Positions 1 through 5,493 of a DNA stretch of 8,386 nt are shown in pieces. The position numbers and the translations under genes were made by a program. Source of the DNA: Filomicrobium sp. GTDB lineage: Bacteria; Pseudomonadota; Alphaproteobacteria; Rhizobiales; Hyphomicrobiaceae. The stretch is taken from NCBI GenBank assembly GCA_030607105.1, contig JAUWFF010000029.1:1-8386 (forward strand), given 5' to 3'. The notes under the pieces are model-generated. The model worked only from the letters and a program-made list of their open reading frames with translations. It did not search any database and was not told the DNA's origin. The first letter of the stretch is position 1. The number at the start of each line of letters is the position of its first letter.

Positions 1-45
1 GTAGGTGCATCGACGGGAGAGTACTGACCGTCAAGCGCATCACCT

Positions 46-53
46 GGAGGAGA
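46..53 (+). promoter_or_regulatory. Ribosome binding site deciding the start at 62
   Basis: GGAGGAGA matches the anti-Shine-Dalgarno sequence closely and ends 8 bases before the ATG at 62. It supports that ATG over the upstream in-frame GTG at 5. Confidence 0.7.
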
Positions 54-61
54 CAGGGACA

Positions 62-346
62 ATGTTCACGGCCATCAATACGAAATTCGCACAGACCACT
101 TTCGCCATCGCAGCCACGGTCGTGGTTGGTATCGCAATCGCATCGGCTCCGGCATCGGCTAAAGGCAGCCGCCAGGTACAGACGCAAGACTATCAGTTCA
201 ATAGGGCGATGCACGGCTATGAGGGCCATGCGAATGGTGGCTATTTCTGTTCGTACATTCGTATCCCGAAGCGAGTTTGCAACTGGCGGGGTGGGCGTTC
301 GATCTGCAAGGTTCGCGGATGGACGCTGCGTCAAGAGTGCCGCTAA
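62..346 (+). CDS. Small secreted four-cysteine protein, function unknown
   Basis: The product is 94 residues. Residues 1-33 look like a Sec signal peptide: a polar start with Lys8, a hydrophobic core of Ala, Val and Ile at about 13-28, and a likely cleavage after Ala-Ser-Ala at 31-33. The mature part of about 61 residues is basic and rich in Gly, Arg and Tyr, with four cysteines (63, 73, 82, 93) that could form two disulfides in the periplasm or outside the cell. I chose the ATG at 62 because a strong Shine-Dalgarno GGAGGAGA (46-53) lies 8 bases before it. The frame is open back to a GTG at 5, but starting there would put a polar stretch in front of the signal peptide. I recognise no family, and no partner gene is adjacent: the next gene is nearly 500 bp away and convergent. 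That this is a real exported protein is well supported; its function is not. Confidence 0.72.
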   Translation: MFTAINTKFAQTTFAIAATVVVGIAIASAPASAKGSRQVQTQDYQFNRAMHGYEGHANGGYFCSYIRIPKRVCNWRGGRSICKVRGWTLRQECR

Positions 347-840
347 GCCGCCAAGTCATATTTGTCAGGAATTCCGGGCCCGGTGCGCTTGCGCTGGGTC
401 CTTAGCTTGTCTTCGGTTGCGTGGGAAGTGCCGGTAGCCATGGGAGAAGGTGAGACGCCCTCGGCAGGGGGCGCCGCCGGAAGCGTAAGCCAGAGGGACT
501 CCCTGGTAGGTCATACTGCGGGAGACGACTGCAGGGATGACTTTTCGGCGCAGTACTGCTTACTCGTGATCTGCTCCATCGATAAAATATCTATACCTTG
601 CTCAATATTCATTATGCGTTGTAATTTTGCAAGCAATCTAATTTGCCTGACAACTGCAAGTAAAGGGTTGAAGGTATACACGGGAGACGGTCAGCATTGG
701 CTTTTGGCAAAGTTCTTATTGAGGGCGTAGTATCCAAATCTTGCGCAATCCAATTTTGTAAGTCGGGATTGCGGGCTATTGAACTTGATGCGTGATCTAG
801 GTTGGCAGAATTTTTGCAATACGTGATTGTGTTTCGACGG
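347..840. other. Gene-free, AT-rich interval between convergent genes
   Basis: This stretch of about 490 bp separates the small secreted protein from the peroxidase, which ends facing it. The first 200 bp are GC-rich, but 561-840 falls to about 41% GC by hand count. Frames here (for example 362-730 +) have no ribosome site and no recognisable protein. Visible structure includes a perfect 10-bp palindrome GCAGTACTGC (550-559) and an imperfect direct repeat GCAATCYAATTT at 633-644 and 745-756. I see no clear intrinsic terminator for either flanking gene. It could be a decayed gene, an acquired fragment or an unrecognised RNA; nothing in the sequence decides which. Confidence 0.6.
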
Positions 841-1839
841 TCATTCTAGCGATAGAAGAAATGCCTTGAGGGCCGTCTGCTCATCTACGGTCAGGCGCAT
901 TGGCCGCACGAGGTTTTGCGACAACGCAGGGTGTTGTTCGTCTAAATTGAGATAATGCTCGATAACGTGCTGTAATGTTGGGAGCGATCCATCATGCATA
1001 TAAGGCGCGGTTCCTGAAACTCCCTGCAAGCCGGGTGTTTTGACGAGCAGCTGCGGTGTCTCCCCATGAAGCGGTTTTGCAACTACTGTTCCGACATTGT
1101 GTCGTTGGCCGTCAGTTAGCCGCCAGCCGGAATGGCACGAGATACAGCCTGCCTTGCCGACGAAGAGCTGGAAGCCGGCCTGTTCCTTGGAGGTCAGCGC
1201 AGTATCATCACCGTCAACAAAGCGTTCGAAGCGCGATTTTGCGGAAATCAGTGTGCGTTCATAGGTGGCGATTGCCGCCAGGATATTGGATCTCGTGACG
1301 GCCGGCCTCTCGGGAAAGGCGTCATGAAACCCAGCGACCACGGTGGGATCGGCGCTTAAGCGTTGGATTATATGCGACCAGGACCCGGCCATCTCCTGCG
1401 GATGTTCGATGGGTTGAGCGGCCTGATCTTCCAGGCTCGAAGAGCGCCCGTCATGGAACAGCTGCTGCGACCAGGCGAGGTTGAAAAGGGACGGCGCGTT
1501 TAGCAGCTGGGTCTCACCGTCCAGCGAGAGGGCGTTGCGGCGGCCGTCGGAAAAGGCGCGCTCTTTATCGTGGCATGTGGCGCAGGAGCGGGAGTTGTCG
1601 CCGGAGAGGCGGGTGTCGGAGAACAGTTGTCTTCCAAGTTCGATTTTTGGGGGCGTGATGGGGTTTGCCCTTGGGGTCGGGATGGCGGTCAGGCTGGTGT
1701 CTGGGCGTGCAAGGATTCTGTGCCAGATGGGGAGCGGGCCGCTCGTTGGATCGGCGCGGACCCGCGTCGAGTGGCCGTGCATGAGGACCAGTCCAAGCCC
1801 GCAAACAGCTGCCACATGGAGTGAGCTTCGCGCTTTCAT
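841..1839 (-). CDS. Di-heme cytochrome c peroxidase (CcpA/MauG family)
   Basis: The 332-residue product is a periplasmic di-heme protein of the bacterial cytochrome c peroxidase/MauG family, which reduces hydrogen peroxide with electrons from small c-type cytochromes or, in MauG-like members, oxidises a protein substrate. Residues 1-29 form a signal peptide (Lys2, Arg4, a hydrophobic core, cleavage near Val-Arg-Ala). Two heme sites are visible: CATCH at 86-90, followed by the family's DKERAFSDG, and CISCH at 232-236. The block around 115-150 (NAPSLFN, HDGR, SLEDQA, HPQEM) is typical of the family, as is APYMHDGS at 278-285, where Met281 is a likely axial ligand. The usual FWDGR reads FHDGR here (His129). 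Length fits the family. The ATG at 1839 begins the signal peptide; the frame stays open to a further start at 1923, but that would lie inside epmB and put 28 polar residues ahead of it. The gene starts 7 bp after epmB and is probably co-transcribed with it. Peroxidase and MauG-like roles cannot be separated from sequence alone. Confidence 0.9.
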   Translation of the reverse strand: MKARSSLHVAAVCGLGLVLMHGHSTRVRADPTSGPLPIWHRILARPDTSLTAIPTPRANPITPPKIELGRQLFSDTRLSGDNSRSCATCHDKERAFSDGRRNALSLDGETQLLNAPSLFNLAWSQQLFHDGRSSSLEDQAAQPIEHPQEMAGSWSHIIQRLSADPTVVAGFHDAFPERPAVTRSNILAAIATYERTLISAKSRFERFVDGDDTALTSKEQAGFQLFVGKAGCISCHSGWRLTDGQRHNVGTVVAKPLHGETPQLLVKTPGLQGVSGTAPYMHDGSLPTLQHVIEHYLNLDEQHPALSQNLVRPMRLTVDEQTALKAFLLSLE

Positions 1840-1846
1840 TATGGTC

Positions 1847-2908
1847 TCAGCAGCTATCGGAATAGCTATGCGTTCCGCCGTTCGGATCGGTGACTGCGTA
1901 GGGGCTGTCAGCGCCGTTCTCACGGTTCAGATACTGTGGTCCGGCTGGGACCTTGCCAAAAGCGCCTGGAATATCGAGTACGTAGGTTGGCATGGCGAGC
2001 CCCGAAACACGCTGACGGAGCTGGCGCATGAGAAGCTGACCGGTCTCGATGGGGACGCGAAAGTGGCCGGTGCCGGGGGCTAGATCCGGGTGGTGCAGGT
2101 AATAAGGTTTAACGCCAGCCTCGACGAAGCTCCGCATTAGATCCTCGAGTGTATCCGCGTCGTCGTTGACGCCCTTCAAGAGGACGGTCTGGCTGACCAG
2201 GGAGATGCCGGACTTGGTGAGGCGGCCGCAGACGGCCCTGGCTTCCTTCGTGAGTTCGCGAGCGTGGTTAGCGTGGATGGCTACAAACACGGCGGGCCGG
2301 GCAGACGCCAGCGCTGCGGTGAGTTCTTCGGTGATCGCGTCTGGTGAAACGACGGGAATGCGGGAGTGCCAGCGGATCACGTTGACGTGCGGGATGTCCG
2401 AGAGGCGTGTCGTCAACTCCGCAATGCGGCGCGGCGATAGGATCAGCGGGTCGCCGCCGGTGATAATGACTTCCCAGATCTGCGGGTGTTCGGCGATGTA
2501 GGCAATTGCTGTTTCGAGTTCGCTTTCCGTGAGGCCTGTTTCGTTGTCGGGGCCAACCATTTCGCGCCGGAAGCAAAAACGGCAGTAGACCGGACAGACG
2601 GCAACGGCTTTCAAGAGCACCCGGTCGCGATAGCGATGGACGATGCCTCTTACTGGTGACTTGGTTCTATCGCCGATAGGATCCTTGCTTTCCTCGGACC
2701 GGTGGTCGACTTCAGCAAGTGTGGGAATAAACTGTCGGGCGATCGGGTCGGCGGGGTCTGTTTCATCTATCAAGCTGGCAACGGTGGGTGTGACTGCGAT
2801 GGCGTATCGGGCGCTGACCTCTCGCAGGGCCAAGGTTTCGTTCTCGGAGATCAGTCCGGCCTCGCGGAGTTCGGGAACGGTCTTCAGTGTCTTACTGGCG
2901 TTAGTCAT
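1847..2908 (-). CDS. epmB: EF-P (R)-beta-lysine-forming lysine 2,3-aminomutase EpmB
   Basis: This is a radical SAM and PLP enzyme that converts (S)-alpha-lysine to (R)-beta-lysine, the group EpmA attaches to EF-P. The product is 353 residues. The radical SAM cluster motif CxxxCxxC is Cys105, Cys109 and Cys112, in the CPVYCRFCFRREMVG block, and the SAM-binding GGDPL is at 151-155. Lys319, in PGAFGKVP, is the probable PLP lysine. The length matches EpmB (about 340 in E. coli) rather than the longer catabolic lysine 2,3-aminomutases with their extra C-terminal domain, and linkage to epmA and efp supports EpmB. I chose the ATG at 2908, which overlaps the epmA stop as ATGA and suggests translational coupling; a GTG at 2926 would add six residues. 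No good Shine-Dalgarno precedes either start, which fits coupling. The assignment to EpmB is from family knowledge; the motifs are directly visible. Confidence 0.93.
   Translation of the reverse strand: MTNASKTLKTVPELREAGLISENETLALREVSARYAIAVTPTVASLIDETDPADPIARQFIPTLAEVDHRSEESKDPIGDRTKSPVRGIVHRYRDRVLLKAVAVCPVYCRFCFRREMVGPDNETGLTESELETAIAYIAEHPQIWEVIITGGDPLILSPRRIAELTTRLSDIPHVNVIRWHSRIPVVSPDAITEELTAALASARPAVFVAIHANHARELTKEARAVCGRLTKSGISLVSQTVLLKGVNDDADTLEDLMRSFVEAGVKPYYLHHPDLAPGTGHFRVPIETGQLLMRQLRQRVSGLAMPTYVLDIPGAFGKVPAGPQYLNRENGADSPYAVTDPNGGTHSYSDSC
2905..2908 (-). promoter_or_regulatory. ATGA stop/start overlap between epmA and epmB
   Basis: On the minus strand the last bases of epmA and the first of epmB share ATGA: TGA closes epmA and ATG opens epmB. 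With no visible Shine-Dalgarno upstream, re-initiation by the ribosome finishing epmA is the likely way epmB is translated. Confidence 0.7.
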
Positions 2909-3990
2909 GGGGAGAGGGGTGTCCACTGCACTTGGTCGATACGCGTTGCTCCGGTGGCTAGCATCACGAGCCGGTCAAAGCCCATGGCACAGCCAGCGGA
3001 AGCGGGGGGCATTTGGGGAAGAGCGGCGAGGAAATCTTGATCGAGGGGGTAGCGCTCGCCGTAGATGCGCTCCTTTTCGTTCATTTGCTTTATTAGGCCG
3101 GCGCGGACCATCACGGGATCATTGCTTTCAGCGAAGCCGTTTGCAAGCTCAATCCCGCAGAGGAAGAATTCAAAGCGCCTTGCCAGGCCAGGATTTCGCT
3201 CGGCGAGGCGGGCCAGAGGCGACATGCTGGCGGGGTAGAGGTCCAGTACCATGCTTCGTTCCAGGCCGTCGGGAGTGGTGAGGCTGGCAATTTCGCCATA
3301 GCGGGATTCGAGCGATGCCATCAGTTTTGAGAAGACGTCGCCCCACGCATCATTATCTGCGACAGAGATTTCGCCACGACGGGCTGCTTCTGCAAGAGCA
3401 CCTCTGTCAGGCTCGCCGCCAGCGTCGAAAGTGCCCTTCAGATCAATTGCGAAAAGTTCAGCGAGGGCTTCGGGAACGGTCTTAAGGAGACTGTCCTGGT
3501 GTGCGTCGCAGCTCCGGTTTTTCCAGTGCCAGATTGCATTTTCGGCTGATGTGGCGGCGAGAGCAACAAGCTCGGTGCAGTCGTTTTGGACGTGTGTGTA
3601 TTGCTCGTCGCCGACATTTCCCGCGCGGTACCACTCCAGCATTGTGAATTCCGGAGTGTGCAAGGGGCCTGTTTCAGCATTCCGGAACACCTGCGAGAAC
3701 GCGAAGATTCTCGTTTCTCCGGCGGCAAGGAGCTTCTTACAGGCGAATTCGGGCGAGGTGTGGAGATAAATGGCGTGGCGAGTATCGGCGGGGCTGACGA
3801 ATTCGGTCGTGAAGGCCCGCAGGTGGGTTTCGTTTCCTGGAGATACCTGCAAGGCGCCGGGTTCCACCTCGATGAAGTCTTGATCTAAGAACCACTGCCG
3901 GAAGGCGTCCTTTATGCGGTTGCGGGTCAGCAAGAGGGGACGTCTATCGGTGTGACGTTCTTTGTGCCACCAGGGTGAGGTAGGGGTCAT
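2905..3990 (-). CDS. epmA: EF-P lysine ligase EpmA (GenX/PoxA, LysRS paralogue)
   Basis: EpmA is a class II lysyl-tRNA synthetase paralogue without an anticodon-binding domain. It activates (R)-beta-lysine with ATP and ligates it to Lys34 of EF-P. The 361-residue product is a little longer than the E. coli enzyme (325). Visible hallmarks are LHTSPEF at about residue 76, the motif 2 segment FRNAETGPLHTPEFTMLEWY at about 102-121, GIELANGFAES at about 275-285, and motif 3 GFDRLVMLATG near the C-terminus (about 338-348). There is no OB-fold domain ahead of the catalytic core, which separates it from true LysRS. The extra length lies mainly in an insert around residues 150-215. The ATG at 3990 is the only sensible start because an in-frame stop lies a few codons upstream. 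No Shine-Dalgarno is visible before it, so the message may be leaderless or weakly translated. It is the first gene of epmA-epmB-peroxidase and is divergent from efp, its substrate. Confidence 0.94.
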   Translation of the reverse strand: MTPTSPWWHKERHTDRRPLLLTRNRIKDAFRQWFLDQDFIEVEPGALQVSPGNETHLRAFTTEFVSPADTRHAIYLHTSPEFACKKLLAAGETRIFAFSQVFRNAETGPLHTPEFTMLEWYRAGNVGDEQYTHVQNDCTELVALAATSAENAIWHWKNRSCDAHQDSLLKTVPEALAELFAIDLKGTFDAGGEPDRGALAEAARRGEISVADNDAWGDVFSKLMASLESRYGEIASLTTPDGLERSMVLDLYPASMSPLARLAERNPGLARRFEFFLCGIELANGFAESNDPVMVRAGLIKQMNEKERIYGERYPLDQDFLAALPQMPPASAGCAMGFDRLVMLATGATRIDQVQWTPLSP

Positions 3991-4144
3991 CGAAGTGATT
4001 TTACCAACTCAAGTCGTTGCCGGGCTTGGCGAATAGAGCGCGAACGAGTAGAACCCCGCGATCGGGAAGAAATCAACCGCGTGCCGTTGGCCTGGCTATC
4101 AGGCGCGTGGGCACCGACAGCTAGATGAGATCGGAGACCGTTTC
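3991..4144. promoter_or_regulatory. Divergent epmA/efp intergenic region
   Basis: This 154-bp gap must carry the promoters for both efp (+) and the epmA run (-). I see no convincing -35/-10 pair in either direction. A TAAAAT element lies just upstream of the epmA ATG on the minus strand, close enough to suit a leaderless message, but it lacks a matching -35. Promoter presence is inferred from gene orientation, not from a recognised motif. Confidence 0.45.
4133..4137 (+). promoter_or_regulatory. Ribosome binding site supporting the GTG start of efp
   Basis: GGAGA ends 7 bases before the GTG at 4145. It decides for this unusual start codon; an ATG at 4125 lies ahead of it and is in another frame. 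Confidence 0.7.
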
Positions 4145-4714
4145 GTGGTTAAGGTGATTGCAAGCTCAATCCGCAAGGGCAATGTGCTCGAAATCAATGG
4201 CGCGCTGGCTGTCGTAATGACCGCGGAGAACATTCATCCGGGCAAGGGTACACCGGTGACCCACCTTGAGATGCGGCGAATCTCGGATGGCGTCAAAATC
4301 GTCGAGCGCTATCGCACCACCGAGCAGGTGGAGAAGGCGTTCGTCGAGGAAGTTGACTACGGCTACCTGTATGAAGACGAGCAAGGCTACACTTTCATGC
4401 ATCCGGAAACCTATGACCAGGTGATGGTGTCGAAGGACGTGGTCGGGGATCAGGCCGTCTGGCTGCAGGAAAACATGGTTTGCACGCTGTCCATGCATGA
4501 GGGTAACCCCATTTCGATCTCGCTGCCGCAGCGGGCCGTCTACGAAATCGTCGAAGCGGACCCGGTTGTGAAGGGGCAGACGGCATCGTCCTCCTACAAG
4601 CCTGCGGTACTCGCCAACGGTGCCAAGATCATGGTGCCGCCGCATATCGCTTCGGGAACGCGGGTTGTAGTGATGACCGAAGACGGTTCCTACGTTGAGC
4701 GTGCGAAGGACTAA
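4145..4714 (+). CDS. efp: Translation elongation factor P
   Basis: EF-P binds the ribosome between the P and E sites and restores peptide bond formation at consecutive prolines. The 189-residue product has the usual length and three-domain layout: an N-terminal KOW-like domain (about 1-65), a central OB domain (about 66-128) and a C-terminal OB domain (about 129-189). The modification loop is HPGKGTP, and its Lys falls exactly at position 34 when counted from the GTG, as in E. coli. That makes it the acceptor for the beta-lysyl group made by the neighbouring EpmB and EpmA. The C-terminal [17 protein letters not shown] segment is also typical. The start is GTG, with GGAGA 7 bases upstream; it gives an [12 protein letters not shown] beginning that fits the alphaproteobacterial family. 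It is divergent from epmA. Lys34 and the local epmAB make the modified state very likely; whether it is also hydroxylated cannot be judged because no epmC is present in the window. Confidence 0.97.
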   Translation: MVKVIASSIRKGNVLEINGALAVVMTAENIHPGKGTPVTHLEMRRISDGVKIVERYRTTEQVEKAFVEEVDYGYLYEDEQGYTFMHPETYDQVMVSKDVVGDQAVWLQENMVCTLSMHEGNPISISLPQRAVYEIVEADPVVKGQTASSSYKPAVLANGAKIMVPPHIASGTRVVVMTEDGSYVERAKD

Positions 4715-4741
4715 GCGGTGAATACGTTCGGCTGGGCTGCC

Positions 4742-4764
4742 ACCTCGGCATTGAATGCCGGGGT
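4742..4764. terminator. Hairpin between convergent efp and the Cys/His protein
   Basis: Bases 4742-4751 pair with 4755-4764 to give a 10-bp stem (one T-G wobble on the + strand) with a three-base TGA loop. It starts 28 bp after the efp stop. There is no T tract on either side, so it is not a standard intrinsic terminator. It may be an RNA 3' end stabiliser, a Rho-assisted end or a block between converging transcripts. The base pairing is visible; the role is inferred. Confidence 0.45.
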
Positions 4765-4854
4765 CCCCCTATTGCTGCCGGCTGATAGAGTTTTGGTCGG
4801 CGCTTGGCCTGGTCGCGATCTCGACCATGGGGTGTCGGTCCGGTGCAGCTCGTC

Positions 4855-5340
4855 TCAGCTACGAGACCGGAGTTGGTAGATTTCCATGATGCGGGCGCCG
4901 CGATGGGGGCCGTCGCAAACGAATTGCCACTGTCCGTCGGTGTAGGTGTCGCAGAGCTTGACGCCCTTGACCAGCACCCAATGACCCTGCTTTCCGCGGT
5001 GAATCGCGAGGAGATAATAGACCCAGGCGTTGCGCGGTTTCTGCATCCAGCTCCATAATGTAGGGCGCTGTTTGCGTTCGAGGTGCCAGAAGTCTTCGAC
5101 GAGAGTCATTTCCCAGCCAAGCTCGGTGGCGGCGGCGGCCACCTCCATGGCGCTGGTGCCCTCGATCTTGGCGTCTTCGGGAACGCCGCGAAAACGGTTG
5201 ACCTCAAGTTCGACCTGGCTGATGGGAAAACCCGTCAGGGCTGATAATATGTATGGGCCGCAAAAGGCGGTGCGCCCGGTGTCATTCTTGACTTTGTTCA
5301 GGCCGGAGCGATTGACGCCGGCGGTGAGCAGCTCAGCCAT
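4855..5340 (-). CDS. Papain/C39-like cysteine peptidase-fold protein, uncharacterised
   Basis: The 161-residue product belongs to no family I can name. Near the N-terminus it has TAFCGPYILSALTG, with Cys27 followed by Gly-Pro at the head of a probable helix, as in papain-like and C39 peptidases. QGHWVLVKG follows, with His120 starting a probable beta strand, and then CDGPHRG with Asp143. The order Cys, His, Asp and their spacing fit a small papain-fold enzyme with a Cys27-His120-Asp143 triad. The usual oxyanion-hole Gln six residues before the Cys is Thr21 here, so activity is uncertain. There is no signal peptide or membrane segment, which suggests a cytosolic protein. I chose the ATG at 5340; a TTG at 5364 would add eight residues, and the upstream Shine-Dalgarno is weak. 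The gene is convergent with efp and divergent from malonyl-CoA decarboxylase, so it is probably transcribed alone. A protease, transglutaminase-like enzyme or inactive fold member are all possible. Confidence 0.7.
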   Translation of the reverse strand: MAELLTAGVNRSGLNKVKNDTGRTAFCGPYILSALTGFPISQVELEVNRFRGVPEDAKIEGTSAMEVAAAATELGWEMTLVEDFWHLERKQRPTLWSWMQKPRNAWVYYLLAIHRGKQGHWVLVKGVKLCDTYTDGQWQFVCDGPHRGARIMEIYQLRSRS

Positions 5341-5484
5341 ACTAAAGAGACCCCGTGGGTGCAACGAATCGAATTCTTAACGAAGGATGATCGGGGAGGG
5401 TTTAGAAAGGGTAAAGGCGGGTGGCCGTGGCCCAACTTCTCACCCATATCTAGCCGAATTGAGCCGCACGTCGGCTGCAACAAC

Positions 5485-5488
5485 GAGG
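5485..5488 (+). promoter_or_regulatory. Ribosome binding site for malonyl-CoA decarboxylase
   Basis: GAGG ends 5 bases before the ATG at 5494. It supports that start over a GTG at 5359, which would add 45 residues of non-family sequence and reach to within 20 bp of the divergent gene's start. Confidence 0.6.
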
Positions 5489-5493
5489 CAAGC

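Noticed and set aside
126..437. Second frame overlapping the small secreted protein
   Set aside because: Arg/Ser-rich shadow frame; the overlapping frame has a signal peptide and a strong ribosome site.
449..510. Several short GC-rich inverted repeats that could suggest a structured RNA or terminator
   Set aside because: The stems are only 4-5 bp and have no T tract; such pairing is common by chance in GC-rich sequence.
362..730. Open frame of 122 codons in the gene-free interval
   Set aside because: No ribosome site, it crosses the base composition change, and the product resembles nothing I know. I cannot exclude a decayed gene but cannot support a live one.
1481..2083. Open frame on the plus strand across the peroxidase/epmB junction
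   Set aside because: It overlaps two well-supported genes on the other strand and has no recognisable features.
1847..2908. Catabolic lysine 2,3-aminomutase (KamA) as an alternative to EpmB
   Set aside because: The protein is of EpmB length, lacks the longer C-terminal domain, and overlaps epmA beside efp.
2905..3990. Lysyl-tRNA synthetase as an alternative to EpmA
   Set aside because: There is no N-terminal anticodon-binding domain; the protein is only the catalytic core, and it is linked to epmB and efp.
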